NCBI GenBank assembly: GCA_035943635.1
Contig: DASZBX010000120.1
Coordinates: 61,879 to 125,878 of the forward strand
DNA length: 64,000 bases
Direction: 5' to 3'
From: DASZBX01 sp035943635
GTDB taxonomy: Bacteria; Actinomycetota; Actinomycetes; Streptomycetales; Catenulisporaceae
A program made the translations under genes and the position numbers. This document shows positions 1 through 7,898 of this stretch, piece by piece (positions within the stretch are counted from its first letter, which is position 1; each line of letters starts with the position of its first letter). The notes below the pieces were generated by a model. The model saw only the letters and a list, made by a program, of their open reading frames with translations. It did not search any database and was not told where the DNA came from.

Positions 1-86
1 TGGTGGCCTCGGTGGCCATGTTCCTGGTGCCCAAGGTGCGCAAGGTCGTCGTCGGAGCCCCCGACGAAGCTTTGGCCGAGGCCTGA
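1..86 (+). CDS. C-terminal end of an unidentified protein (partial)
   Basis: An open frame entering from the left edge (reading from base 3) gives 27 residues ending in TGA at 84-86. The visible part has a short hydrophobic stretch (VASVAMFLVP) followed by a basic patch and an acidic tail, which fits the last membrane segment and cytoplasmic tail of a transporter-like protein. That reading is only a guess, because no family motif is visible in so few residues. It converges with the aminotransferase gene across a strong inverted repeat. Confidence 0.5.
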   Translation, partial: VASVAMFLVPKVRKVVVGAPDEALAEA

Positions 87-178
87 CCGGGCAGTCGGCG
101 CGGCATCACGGAGCCCGACCACCCGTGCCCGGCGCGGCACAGGCCTTACCCGGATTTAGCGAAGCCACAGACAGACCG

Positions 179-239
179 CGAGGGCCCTCGGGGCCGGGAA
201 TCAGATTCCAGATCTGATTCCCGGCCCCGAGGGCCCTCG
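179..239. terminator. Large perfect inverted repeat, probable bidirectional terminator
   Basis: Two perfect 28-base arms (179-206 and 212-239) flank a 5-base loop between convergent genes. There is no T-tract on either side, so termination would rest on stem strength, as is usual in high-GC actinobacteria. Confidence 0.75.
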
Positions 240-332
240 CCTGTCTTCACCCATTCGGCGGACGATTATCGGCCACCCGGCTGAACCGCGGTTTCCCTCC
301 CGCCGCTCACCGCCCGCTGCTCGCGCCTCTGC

Positions 333-1547
333 TCAGACCAGCAGCTTCTGCAGCCGGGTGATGCCCTCGACCAGGTCGCTGTCGCCCAGCGCGTAGGACA
401 GCCGCAGGTAACCCGACGGCCCGAACGCCTCGCCGGGCACCACGGCCACCTCGGCCTCGTCCAGGATCAGCGCGGCCAGTTCGGCCGAGGTGTCCACCCG
501 GCGGCCGGCGAACTCCCGGCCCAGCAGGCCGCGGACCGAGGGGTACGCGTAGAACGCGCCCATCGGCTCCGGGCAGTTGACCCCCGGGATCTCGTTGAGC
601 ATCCGCACCATGGTCTGCCGGCGCCGGTCGAAGGCCACCCGCATCTCGGCCACCGCGGTCAACTCGCCGGAGACCGCCGCGAGCGCGCCCACCTGGGCCA
701 CGTTCGACACGTTCGAGGTGGCGTGCGACTGCAAGTTCGTCGCGGCCTTGATCACGTCGGCCGGCCCGGCCAGCCAGCCGACCCGCCAGCCGGTCATCGC
801 GTAGGTCTTGGCCACCCCGTTGGCCACGACGCAGCGGTCGGCCAGCGACGGGACCGCGGCCAGGATCGAGGTGAACTTCGCGTCGCCGTAGACCAGGTGC
901 TCGTAGATCTCGTCGGTCAGCACCCACAGGCCGTGCGAGTCGGCCCACTCGCCGATCGCCTTCGTCTGCTCGGCCGAGTACACCGCGCCGGTCGGGTTGG
1001 ACGGGGAGACGAACAACAATACCTTGGTCCGCTCGGTCCGAGCCGCCTCCAGCTGGTCCAGCGAGACCAGGTAGCCGGCCGTCTCGTCCGCGAAGACCTC
1101 CACCGGCACGCCGCCGGCCAGCCGGATCGCCTCCGGGTAGGTGGTCCAGTACGGCGTCGGCACGATCACCTCGTCGCCCGGGTCGAGCAGGGTGGCGAAG
1201 GCGTTGTAGATCGCCTGCTTGCCCCCGTTGGTGACCAGCACCTGGCTCGGGTCGAACGTCACGCCCGAGTCCCGCAGCGTCTTCGCGGCGATCGCGGCCT
1301 TGAGCTCGGGCAGCCCGCCGGCCGGGGTGTACCGGTGGAACCGCGGGTCCCCGGCCGCGCTTATGGCCGCCTCGACGATGTAGCCGGGGGTCGGGAAGTC
1401 GGGCTCGCCGGCGCCGAAGCCGATCACCGGCCGGCCGGCCGCCTTCAGGGCCTTGGCCTTGGCGTCCACGGCGAGGGTGGCGGACTCGGCGATCGAACCG
1501 ATCCGCCGGGAGATGCGGGGCAACGAAGACTCGGTCATGCCGTCCAT
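333..1547 (-). CDS. aspC: Class I pyridoxal-phosphate aminotransferase (aspartate aminotransferase type)
   Basis: A cytoplasmic PLP enzyme of 404 residues that moves amino groups between aspartate (or a related amino acid) and 2-oxoglutarate. Visible fold-type I features are the substrate-binding GAGEPDFPTP near residue 45, the NGGKQAIYNA cofactor region, SPSNPTG, the TDEIYEHLVYGD segment, and the Schiff-base lysine in VAKTYAMTGWR. Length is normal for the family. The start chosen is ATG at 1547, preceded by a GGAAAAG purine tract. An in-frame ATG 9 bases downstream (1538) is the alternative. A much longer upstream open frame runs antisense through tRNA-Trp and is not coding. Location beside tRNA-Trp-secE-nusG is typical for actinobacteria. 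The exact substrate is inferred. Confidence 0.9.
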   Translation of the reverse strand: MDGMTESSLPRISRRIGSIAESATLAVDAKAKALKAAGRPVIGFGAGEPDFPTPGYIVEAAISAAGDPRFHRYTPAGGLPELKAAIAAKTLRDSGVTFDPSQVLVTNGGKQAIYNAFATLLDPGDEVIVPTPYWTTYPEAIRLAGGVPVEVFADETAGYLVSLDQLEAARTERTKVLLFVSPSNPTGAVYSAEQTKAIGEWADSHGLWVLTDEIYEHLVYGDAKFTSILAAVPSLADRCVVANGVAKTYAMTGWRVGWLAGPADVIKAATNLQSHATSNVSNVAQVGALAAVSGELTAVAEMRVAFDRRRQTMVRMLNEIPGVNCPEPMGAFYAYPSVRGLLGREFAGRRVDTSAELAALILDEAEVAVVPGEAFGPSGYLRLSYALGDSDLVEGITRLQKLLV

Positions 1548-1689
1548 GGTGTCACTTTTCCGGCAGGGCGCGAACCGGTTCCGCACTCCGGACCCATCGC
1601 GCGCCGGGCACGCTCCCCCCGACGGAACCCCGACGGAACCCCGCCGAAACCCCGCCGGACCCCGGCCGGGACCGACCGGGCGGATCTCA

Positions 1690-1720
1690 TTCGACGCGGA
1701 GGGCCGGTAGCGTCTAGACT
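1690..1720 (+). promoter_or_regulatory. Candidate promoter of tRNA-Trp
   Basis: TTCGAC (1690-1695) and TAGACT (1715-1720) are separated by 19 bases, with the -10 ending 30 bases before the tRNA. The -10 matches the actinobacterial TANNNT pattern. The spacing is one base longer than ideal. Confidence 0.4.
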
Positions 1721-1750
1721 CATCCGTGTCTTGAGGCAGGACCTCGACGA

Positions 1751-1823
1751 AGGGTCGTAGCTCAACTGGCAGAGCACCGGTCTCCAAAACCGGGGGTTGG
1801 GGGTTCAATTCCCTCCGGCCCTG
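1751..1823 (+). tRNA. trnW: tRNA-Trp (anticodon CCA)
   Basis: A 73-nt cloverleaf. The acceptor arms AGGGTCG (1751-1757) and CGGCCCT pair through seven positions, one of them a wobble. The D-loop has CTCAACTGGCAGAGC, the anticodon loop reads CTCCAAA with anticodon CCA, and the T-loop is GGTTCAATTCC. G is the discriminator, as in bacterial tRNA-Trp. The 3' CCA is not encoded (GCATCA follows). Its place before secE-nusG is a widely conserved actinobacterial arrangement. Confidence 0.96.
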
Positions 1824-1837
1824 CATCATGACAAGCG

Positions 1838-1871
1838 AAAGGCACCTCCTCGGCTGAGGAGGTGCCTTTTC
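1838..1871 (+). terminator. Intrinsic terminator after tRNA-Trp
   Basis: A perfect 14-base stem (1838-1851 with 1856-1869) and a GGCT loop, with four T residues at the 3' edge. It ends tRNA transcription 15 bases after the tRNA. Confidence 0.9.
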
Positions 1872-2328
1872 TGTTTCCACCCCCCCGGCGACCGTGGCAG
1901 GCAGAGGTTCCCTTCCAGGCCCCGAGATCGCCTCCCGCAGCCCCGCGGCGTCCATCCTCGAGCACCCCACATGCTCACCTGGTGAGACACTCGAACCCCG
2001 CCGAACCCGCCTCGACCTGCGCGACGACTCCGCCCCCGCGCCCCGCACCCCACCCCTGCCGCACACCGGCGACACACCGCCCGCCAAGCCTTGCGCTATG
2101 CTGGCCAGACAAGACCGCGATCTCTCCGACCAGGTTTCCGAGGGTTTCAACACCCTCCGATCCTGAGGGAAGACAGCCTTAAAGCAGGCATACAAGCCGC
2201 GCCAGTGAAACCTCCTCAGCGCAAGAGGTAGCCCTGACGCGGCTTGCGTCGTACTCTTTGCGGTGCGGCATGCTCGATCTGGATGGGCATGGCGGTTCTG
2301 CACCGATTAGATCAGGTGAGGTAGCACG
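1872..2328 (+). other. Non-coding region upstream of secE
   Basis: 457 bases without a credible gene. A TATGCT hexamer at 2097-2102 could be a -10 box but has no good -35. A short hairpin lies at 2140-2157, and a longer structured segment lies at 2193-2246 (listed separately). The secE promoter is expected here but could not be placed with confidence. Confidence 0.6.
2193..2246 (+). promoter_or_regulatory. Structured element in the secE-nusG leader
   Basis: Arms 2193-2205 and 2234-2246 pair over 13 positions with one mismatch and enclose an inner CCTC/GAGG stem. It sits 83 bases before the secE start, with no T-tract, so it looks more like a leader structure or processing site than a terminator. 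No known family was recognised. Confidence 0.45.
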
Positions 2329-2736
2329 GTGAGCCAGGCGCGCAACGACGCGGAAGACCTCGACGCGGAAGAGCTCGACGAGGAGTTCGCGGAGGACGAA
2401 CCGCAGGACGCGGCAGAGGAGAAGGCCACCAAAGCCGACCGCCGAAGCCGCAGGGACCGGAAGGACGACAAGCGTCCGTCCCGGGGCAAGAAGCCGGCCG
2501 CCAAGAAGTCCACCGGCCCGGCCGCGAAGAAGCCTGCGGCGAAGAAGCGCAAGCGTACGTCGCCCGCGCTCTTCTACCGGCAGATCGTGGCCGAGATGCG
2601 CAAGGTGGTGTGGCCGACCCGCGCGGAGCTGTCCACGTACACCGCGGTCGTGATCGTCTTCGTGGTGTGCATCATCGGCATCGTGGCAGCCATGGACTAC
2701 GGCATCAGCAAGGCTGTCCAAGCCGTATTCGGCTAG
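2329..2736 (+). CDS. secE: Preprotein translocase subunit SecE
   Basis: The single-span subunit of the SecYEG channel in the cytoplasmic membrane (135 residues). An acidic then Lys/Ala/Pro-rich N-terminal extension (about residues 1-78, with KKPAAKK-type repeats) precedes the conserved SecE core. In the core, FYRQIVAEMRKVVWPTRAEL forms the amphipathic helix and about 25 hydrophobic residues (TYTAVVIVFVVCIIGIVAAM) form the membrane span. The extension is common in actinobacterial SecE. The start is GTG at 2329, with GGTGAGG just upstream. It is followed by nusG after 90 bases, presumably in the same transcript. Confidence 0.96.
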   Translation: MSQARNDAEDLDAEELDEEFAEDEPQDAAEEKATKADRRSRRDRKDDKRPSRGKKPAAKKSTGPAAKKPAAKKRKRTSPALFYRQIVAEMRKVVWPTRAELSTYTAVVIVFVVCIIGIVAAMDYGISKAVQAVFG

Positions 2737-2826
2737 ATCCGAGCGGTTTGGCGGGTAGGCTCCTGTAGTACGAAGAGGGCCAACCTTCTCCGCCCGGGGC
2801 GGAGATGAACCGAGGAAGAGGCAGCA

Positions 2827-3540
2827 GTGTCCGACATGACCGAACCGGTGGGGCCCGACGAGCAGGAAGACGTCGAAGGCGGTCCCGCCGCTGAAGTTGC
2901 CGTCGCCGAGGTTGCCGAGGCCGCTGAAGTCGCCGAAGAACTGCCGTCGACCGTCGAGGAGTTCAAGGAGGCGCTTCGCCGCGCCCCCGGCGACTGGTAC
3001 GTCGTGCACTCCTACGCCGGCTACGAGAACCGGGTCAAGCAGAACCTCGAGACCCGGATCCAGTCCCTCAACATGGAGGAGTACATCTTCCAGATCGAGG
3101 TGCCGATGGAGGAGGCCGTGGAGATCAAGAACGGCCAGCGCAAGAAGGTGCGGCGCAACAAGTTCCCCGGCTACGTCCTGGTCCGGATGGAGCTGACCCC
3201 CGACTCCTGGGGCGTGGTGCGCAACACGCCCGGCGTCACCGGGTTCGTCGGCAACGCGCACGAGCCCTTCCCGCTCACCCTGGACGAGGTCGCCAAGATC
3301 CTGATGGAGGAGCAGCCGCAGTCCGCCGAGGGCGGCTCCTCGACCAAGCCGGCCATGGAGGTCAAGGTCCTGGACTTCGAGGAGGGCGACTCGGTCACCA
3401 TCGTGGACGGCCCGTTCGCCACCCTGCAGGCCACGATCAACGAGATCAACGTCGACTCGCAGAAGGTCAAGGGCCTGGTCGAGATCTTCGGCCGGGAGAC
3501 CGCGGTCGAGCTGAGCTTCTCCCAGATCCAGAAGAACTGA
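2827..3540 (+). CDS. nusG: Transcription termination/antitermination factor NusG
   Basis: A cytoplasmic factor that binds the RNA polymerase clamp and links it to Rho or to the ribosome (237 residues). An acidic, low-complexity N-terminal stretch of about 55 residues precedes the NGN domain (WYVVHSYAGYENRVK to VRNTPGVTGFVG). The C-terminal KOW domain follows, with the FEEGDSVTIVDGPFA motif and ending at LSFSQIQKN. The long acidic N-terminus is a usual actinobacterial addition. The start is GTG at 2827 behind a GAGGAAGAGG purine tract. An internal ATG three codons later is a possible alternative. Confidence 0.97.
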   Translation: MSDMTEPVGPDEQEDVEGGPAAEVAVAEVAEAAEVAEELPSTVEEFKEALRRAPGDWYVVHSYAGYENRVKQNLETRIQSLNMEEYIFQIEVPMEEAVEIKNGQRKKVRRNKFPGYVLVRMELTPDSWGVVRNTPGVTGFVGNAHEPFPLTLDEVAKILMEEQPQSAEGGSSTKPAMEVKVLDFEEGDSVTIVDGPFATLQATINEINVDSQKVKGLVEIFGRETAVELSFSQIQKN

Positions 3541-3587
3541 CGACGTCGCCGAACCTCCCGGGCCGCGCCCGGAACCGCTGTACCGCA

Positions 3588-3617
3588 GGCCCCGACCAGA
3601 TCATTTTGGTCGGGGCC
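3588..3617 (+). terminator. Hairpin after nusG
   Basis: An 11-base stem (3588-3598 with 3607-3617) and an 8-base loop. It lacks a T-tract. It probably terminates or attenuates secE-nusG transcripts before a fresh rplK promoter. Confidence 0.65.
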
Positions 3618-3635
3618 GCGCTGTTGGGCTAACCT
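3606..3635 (+). promoter_or_regulatory. Candidate promoter of rplK-rplA
   Basis: TTGGTC (3606-3611), 18-base spacer, TAACCT (3630-3635). It matches the architecture seen before rplJ, rpsL and rplM in this window. It overlaps the right arm of the nusG hairpin. Confidence 0.45.
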
Positions 3636-3765
3636 TGGCGTTTGTGCCATGGCGCCCGCCGCCGAATCTGGCGAGACCGCGCGGCCGGGCGGGCACGAGA
3701 TCGTCACTGGTCAGGCTGGAGCCTGCTGTGACCACGAAGCGACAGAAGAGATAAGGACTCGGAGC

Positions 3766-4197
3766 ATGCCTCCCAAGAAGAAGCTCGCAGCCATCATCAA
3801 GTTGCAGGTCAAGGCCGGTATGGCCAACCCTGCGCCGCCGATCGGCCCGGCCCTGGGCCAGCACGGCGTGAACATCATGGAGTTCTGCAAGCAGTACAAC
3901 GCGCAGACCGAGGGCCAGCGCGGCCAGATCATCCCGGTGGAGATCTCGGTCTTCGAGGACCGCTCCTTCACCTTCGTCACCAAGACCCCGCCGGCCGCCC
4001 GCCTGATCCTGAAGGCCGCCGGACTGGACAAGGGCTCGGCCGTGCCGCACAAGACCAAGGTCGGCGTGCTCACCCAGGCCCAGGTCAAGGAGATCGCGCA
4101 GCTGAAGATGGAAGACCTCAACGCCAACGACCTGGACGCCGCGGTGAAGATCATCTCCGGCACCGCCCGGTCGATGGGCGTCACGGTCGAGGCCTGA
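3766..4197 (+). CDS. rplK: 50S ribosomal protein L11
   Basis: L11 binds the 23S rRNA GTPase-associated centre and is needed for RelA-type stringent signalling. The 143 residues match family length. The N-terminal proline-rich domain (KAGMANPAPPIGPALGQHGVNIMEF) and the C-terminal RNA-binding domain (KTPPAARLILKAAG, SGTARSMGVTVE) are intact. Start at ATG 3766 is supported by AAGGA 8 bases upstream. A longer in-frame N-terminal extension lacks ribosomal similarity. The proline-rich loop is the usual site of thiostrepton-class interaction and shows no obvious change. Confidence 0.97.
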   Translation: MPPKKKLAAIIKLQVKAGMANPAPPIGPALGQHGVNIMEFCKQYNAQTEGQRGQIIPVEISVFEDRSFTFVTKTPPAARLILKAAGLDKGSAVPHKTKVGVLTQAQVKEIAQLKMEDLNANDLDAAVKIISGTARSMGVTVEA

Positions 4198-4214
4198 CGG
4201 CCGACGCACCGAAC

Positions 4215-4236
4215 GCCCGCGGACCCGTCCGCGGGC
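4215..4236 (+). promoter_or_regulatory. Hairpin between rplK and rplA
   Basis: A 9-base perfect stem with a 4-base loop in the 104-base intergenic gap. It may be an attenuator or part of an L1-responsive leader. This is inferred from position only. Confidence 0.4.
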
Positions 4237-4301
4237 AGTGGCAGGGCCTAGCGCGGCCCGGACACCACGAACTCCACGCAAGAATCCACTAGGAGCTTTC
4301 C

Positions 4302-5015
4302 ATGAAGCGCAGCAAGGCCTACGTCGCCGCGGCCGCCCTGATCGACCGCGACGCCGTCTACAGCCCGCTCGAAGGGGTGCGGCTGGCCCGGACCACCTCG
4401 TCCAAGAAGTTCGACTCGACCGTCGAGGTCGCCTTCCGCCTGGGCATCGACCCGCGCAAGGCCGACCAGATGGTCCGCTCGACCGTCATCCTGCCGCACG
4501 GCACCGGTAAGACCGCCCGAGTCCTGGTCTTCGCCACCGGTGACCGCGCCGAGGCCGCCCGCGCGGCCGGCGCCGACCACGTCGGCGGGGACGAGCTGAT
4601 CGACCAGGTGGCCAAGGGCTTCCTGGACTTCGACGCCGTGGTCGCCACCCCGGACCTGATGGGCAAGGTCGGCCGGCTCGGCCGGGTGCTGGGCCCGCGC
4701 GGCCTGATGCCGAACCCGAAGGTCGGCACCGTGACCCCGGACGTGGCCAAGGCCGTGAACGAGATCAAGGGCGGCAAGATCGAGTTCCGGGCCGACCGGC
4801 ACGCGAACCTGCACGTGATCATCGGCAAGGCCTCCTTCTCCGACGAGCAGCTGGTGGAGAACTACGCCGCCGCGCTGGACGAGGTGCTGCGGGTCAAGCC
4901 GTCCTCGTCCAAGGGCCGCTACCTGAAGAAGATCACCTTCGCCACCACCATGGGCCCGGGCGTCCCGGTCGACCCGAACCGGACCCGCTCGCTGCTGAGC
5001 GACGACGAGTCCTGA
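4302..5015 (+). CDS. rplA: 50S ribosomal protein L1
   Basis: L1 forms the mobile L1 stalk that guides deacylated tRNA out of the E site. It commonly represses its own operon by binding the mRNA. The 237 residues are the normal length. Recognisable segments are FDSTVEVAFRLGIDPRKADQMVRSTVILPHGTGK near residue 40, the central GRVLGPRGLMPNPKVGTVT, and the C-terminal KITFATTMGPGVPVD. AGGAG lies 7 bases upstream of ATG 4302. It is last in the secE-nusG-rplK-rplA group and is followed by a strong hairpin. Confidence 0.97.
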   Translation: MKRSKAYVAAAALIDRDAVYSPLEGVRLARTTSSKKFDSTVEVAFRLGIDPRKADQMVRSTVILPHGTGKTARVLVFATGDRAEAARAAGADHVGGDELIDQVAKGFLDFDAVVATPDLMGKVGRLGRVLGPRGLMPNPKVGTVTPDVAKAVNEIKGGKIEFRADRHANLHVIIGKASFSDEQLVENYAAALDEVLRVKPSSSKGRYLKKITFATTMGPGVPVDPNRTRSLLSDDES

Positions 5016-5043
5016 TCCGCCCGCGGCCCCCGGCCGCGCCCGC

Positions 5044-5074
5044 CGCCCCCGGACCGCGCCTCGGTCCGGGGGCG
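5044..5074 (+). terminator. Terminator after rplA
   Basis: A 13-base perfect GC stem (5044-5056 with 5062-5074) and a 5-base loop, 28 bases after the rplA stop. Confidence 0.85.
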
Positions 5075-5490
5075 CCGTCGTGTCCGGGGCCGGCCGGGTG
5101 CGGTCCCGGCGGCGCTCCAGGGATCCTGCCGAGGCGTTCTCGGGCCGCCGTGCGCCCGCAGGCACCCGGTGGCCGACGGCAGCCGCGCCGGACCGGTCCC
5201 GGCCGTCCTGGACTAGTCCGGCCGGGGGACCCGCGCGGCGCTCGCCGGGCCGCCGGCGGGCCGGGCGCCCGGCCCGCCGCCGCCGCCCGGCCGATCGTCA
5301 CAGGGCTCGAATGTTCCCTGCTCGCGGCCGGTGCCGGCCGGCCGATCCGCAGCCGCCCGGCCGACTGTGACTTTGTCTCAGGTTGGCAGCGAGTGGCCGC
5401 TGCGTTGGCTTGCTGTCGCATGCTCGCCGTACTGTGGGTACTAGAGCGCAGACAACAAGCGCTAGTCCAACTGGGAGGGTTGGTCACATC
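5075..5490 (+). other. Intergenic region upstream of the lipoprotein gene
   Basis: About 415 bases with no supported gene. It contains a 26-base perfect palindrome at 5254-5279. A weak promoter candidate is TTGGCT (5405-5410), 19-base spacer, TACTGT (5430-5435), ending 55 bases before the start codon. Confidence 0.5.
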
Positions 5491-6393
5491 ATGGACAAGA
5501 AGACCGGAGCGGCCGCGTTCGTTGCGGCCGTCTCACTGACCGCGCTGGCCGGATGTACCTCGGCCACCACGGGTACCACCACTGCAGGGGGCGGAAGCAC
5601 GAGCACCGGCAGCACGAACACCGGGTCCGGCGGGTCCGGCGGCGGAAGCGGCACGCCCGCGAGCATGATCCTGGCCGCGGTGGCCAAGTCCACCAGCGAC
5701 AACTCGGTGACCATCACCGGGTCCGTGACCGGCGGCACGACCGGCACCACCACCAAGATGTCCGGGGTCGAGGAGTTCCAGCCGCTGAAGTCGTCCCTGA
5801 CGATCAGCATGAGCGGCGGGGCCGCCGCCGGGCAGGACATGTCCGCGATCTTCGACGGGACGAACTACTACATCAAGAGCCCGCAGCTGTCGGCCCTGGC
5901 CGGCGGCAAGACGTGGATCGAGCTGAACACCTCCGCGCTGACCGGCGGGACCGCCAACCCGCTCTCGTCGCTGTCGGGCTCGCTCAAGACGCAGTCCCCG
6001 CTCAGCGAACTGGACGCGCTGGTGGCCGCGGGCGACCTCAAGCAGGTCGGCACCGAGTCCGTGGACGGCCAGCAGACCACGCACTACACCGGCAGCCTGA
6101 CCGCCGCCCAGGCCTCCGACATGGCCGCCACCAACGGCCTGGACGCGCAGGCGGTGGCGCAGATCAAGGCCGCGTTCGCCGACGGCGGTTTCCAGACCGA
6201 GACGATCGACCTGTGGACCGGCTCGAACAGCCTGCCGGTGCGGATCGTCTCGGCCGTGAACTCCACCACCCTGGGCACGGTCACCTCGACCTTCGACTTC
6301 ACCGGCTGGGGCGCGCCGGTGACCATCACCGACCCGCCGTCGGACCAGGTCGGGACCTTCAGCATCCCCGGTCTGCCCACGTCGAGCGACTGA
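5491..6393 (+). CDS. Secreted lipoprotein, LppX/LprG-like fold suspected
   Basis: A 300-residue predicted lipoprotein. A short basic N-terminus, a hydrophobic core and a lipobox (LAGC, Cys22) form a type II signal peptide. A Gly/Ser/Thr linker of about 30 residues follows. The remaining ~230 residues contain DGTNYYIKSP, the QQTTHYTGSLT segment and alternating short strands. This resembles the actinobacterial LppX/LprAFG-type lipid-binding lipoproteins, but the assignment is by general pattern only and the ligand is unknown. It would be anchored on the outer face of the membrane. It is monocistronic between rplA and rplJ, with its own downstream terminator. Confidence 0.8.
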   Translation: MDKKTGAAAFVAAVSLTALAGCTSATTGTTTAGGGSTSTGSTNTGSGGSGGGSGTPASMILAAVAKSTSDNSVTITGSVTGGTTGTTTKMSGVEEFQPLKSSLTISMSGGAAAGQDMSAIFDGTNYYIKSPQLSALAGGKTWIELNTSALTGGTANPLSSLSGSLKTQSPLSELDALVAAGDLKQVGTESVDGQQTTHYTGSLTAAQASDMAATNGLDAQAVAQIKAAFADGGFQTETIDLWTGSNSLPVRIVSAVNSTTLGTVTSTFDFTGWGAPVTITDPPSDQVGTFSIPGLPTSSD

Positions 6394-6444
6394 GCGGCGG
6401 CAGCGCCGAGCTGTCACGGCACTGACATCCGGCTCTGACCACAG

Positions 6445-6472
6445 GCGCCGGCCCGGACCTGCGGGCCGGCGC
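6445..6472 (+). terminator. Terminator after the lipoprotein gene
   Basis: An 11-base perfect stem (6445-6455 with 6462-6472) and a 6-base loop, followed by TTC. Confidence 0.8.
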
Positions 6473-6499
6473 TTCGCCGTGTGCCGGGGTGATACCGAT

Positions 6500-6529
6500 T
6501 TGGTCATCCGCACACCGGTCACGTACAGT
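6500..6529 (+). promoter_or_regulatory. Promoter of rplJ-rplL
   Basis: TTGGTC (6500-6505), 18-base spacer, TACAGT (6524-6529). This is a good match to the major sigma factor pattern and lies immediately before the L10-type leader. Confidence 0.65.
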
Positions 6530-6535
6530 GAGACC

Positions 6536-6772
6536 AATCCGATGACCGCTGGTCGCTCGTCCCTGCTCGCGCAGAGACAAGTCGAAGGTGCCGCAATCTG
6601 CGGACGGCCCGCGTAGGTGTGTGTGGCAGTCTGACGCCGGCCTCTGGCCGTGACCACGTCTTTCCGACCCCGTGCGCCTGCGCCGGGGTCTTCCGCTTTC
6701 TCCGCCCCCTTCCCCGCGTGACGAGTGGTTCTCGGCAACCGAGCTGTAACCCAACGTCCCGGAAGGAGGGCC
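6536..6772 (+). ncRNA. rplJ leader RNA (L10-leader type) with internal terminator hairpin
   Basis: About 235 bases of untranslated RNA separate the promoter from rplJ. This is the position where bacterial L10(L12)4 complexes bind their own mRNA. A hairpin with arms 6666-6672 and 6684-6690 followed by a pyrimidine tract looks like a transcription attenuator. Assignment to the L10-leader class rests on position and size. The kink-turn was not verified. Confidence 0.6.
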
Positions 6773-7333
6773 ATGTCGAAGGCTGAACGTCAGGCCACCG
6801 TCGAAGAGATCACGGAGCGTTTCCGTGGATCCCAGGCGGCGCTGCTGACCGAGTATCGCGGGCTCACCGTGAAGCAGCTCAAGGAGCTGCGCCGCTCCCT
6901 GGGCGCGACCACGCAGTACGCCGTGGCGAAGAACACGCTGACCAAGATCGCCGCGAAGGAAGCCGGCATCGAGGGACTGGACGAGCTGCTCGTCGGCCCC
7001 TCGGCCATCGCCTTCATCTCCGGTGACCCGGTCGAGGCCGCCAAGGGCCTGCGCGACTTCGCCAAGGTGAACCCGCTGCTGGTGATCAAGGGCGGGGTGA
7101 TGGACGGCAGGCCGCTGTCCGCCGCCGAGGTCACCCAGCTCGCGGACCTCGAGTCCCGCGAGGTGCTGCTGGCCAAGGCCGCCGGGGCCATGAAGGCGAC
7201 GCTGGCCGGTGCCGCCGCGCTCTTCCAGGCCCCGCTCACCCAGTTCGCCCGCACCGCGGACGCGCTGCGCGCCAAGGCCGAGCAGGACGCGCCCGCCGTG
7301 GCGGACGCCCCTGTCGCAGACGCTGCTGAGTAG
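6773..7333 (+). CDS. rplJ: 50S ribosomal protein L10
   Basis: L10 anchors L12 dimers to the 50S stalk base. It has 186 residues from ATG 6773, which has a textbook AAGGAGG 3-9 bases upstream. A longer upstream reading would include leader sequence. The N-terminal RNA-binding domain (VEEITERFRGSQAALLTEYRG, LRRSLGATTQYAVAKNTL) is followed by the C-terminal helix (ALFQAPLTQFARTADALRAK) that binds L12 dimers, then an Ala/Asp-rich tail. It pairs with rplL 43 bases downstream in one operon, probably autoregulated through the leader. Confidence 0.97.
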   Translation: MSKAERQATVEEITERFRGSQAALLTEYRGLTVKQLKELRRSLGATTQYAVAKNTLTKIAAKEAGIEGLDELLVGPSAIAFISGDPVEAAKGLRDFAKVNPLLVIKGGVMDGRPLSAAEVTQLADLESREVLLAKAAGAMKATLAGAAALFQAPLTQFARTADALRAKAEQDAPAVADAPVADAAE

Positions 7334-7376
7334 TCCCGCCCCCACATCCGCTGTACCAACCGAAAGGACGCCGATC

Positions 7377-7757
7377 ATGGCGAAGCTGAGCAACGACGAG
7401 CTGCTTGAGTCGTTCAAGGAAATGACCCTCATCGAGCTCTCCGAGTTCGTCAAGCTGTTCGAGACCACCTTCGACGTCAAGGCCGCCGCCCCGGCCGCCG
7501 CCGCCCCGGTCGGCCCGGCCGCCGTCGCCGAGGCCCCGGAGGAGAAGGACGAGTTCGACGTCATCCTCGAGGGCGCCGGCGACCAGAAGATCAAGGTCAT
7601 CAAGGTCGTCCGCGAGCTGACCTCGCTGGGCCTGAAGGAGGCCAAGGACCTCGTCGACGCCGCCCCCAAGGCGGTGCTGGAGAAGGTCGCCAAGGAGGCC
7701 GCCGAGAAGGCCGAGGCCGCGCTCAAGGAAGTCGGCGCGTCCGTCACCGTCAAGTAG
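7377..7757 (+). CDS. rplL: 50S ribosomal protein L7/L12
   Basis: The multicopy acidic stalk protein that recruits and stimulates translational GTPases (126 residues). The N-terminal dimerisation domain (LSNDELLESFKEMTLIELSEFVKLFE) is joined by an Ala/Pro hinge to the C-terminal factor-binding domain (EFDVILEGAGDQKIKVIKVVRELTSLGLKEAKDLVD). AAAGGA lies 8-13 bases before ATG 7377. Two strong hairpins follow, which separate the gene from rpoBC. Confidence 0.97.
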   Translation: MAKLSNDELLESFKEMTLIELSEFVKLFETTFDVKAAAPAAAAPVGPAAVAEAPEEKDEFDVILEGAGDQKIKVIKVVRELTSLGLKEAKDLVDAAPKAVLEKVAKEAAEKAEAALKEVGASVTVK

Positions 7758-7795
7758 TCGACATGCGGGCCTGAGCAGCCCGCAGCGCCGTCTGC

Positions 7796-7832
7796 GCGGC
7801 CCGGCCCGGGGCACCGACCCGGGGCCGGGCCG
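7796..7832 (+). terminator. First hairpin after rplL
   Basis: Twelve or more paired bases (left arm from 7796, right arm ending 7832) of GC-only stem with a small loop, 39 bases after the rplL stop. Confidence 0.75.
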
Positions 7833-7898
7833 CAGGTCCGCGGGGGCGCGGGCCGGGTCCCGGCCCGCCGCCGCCCCGGACCGTTGGTCCGAACGGCC

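Noticed and set aside
1548..2303. N-terminal extension of the aminotransferase across tRNA-Trp
   Set aside because: The extension would read antisense through the tRNA and its terminator and has no similarity to aminotransferases. ATG 1547 has a ribosome binding site.
3649..3765. Longer L11 start
   Set aside because: It adds 39 residues foreign to L11. ATG 3766 has AAGGA at proper spacing.
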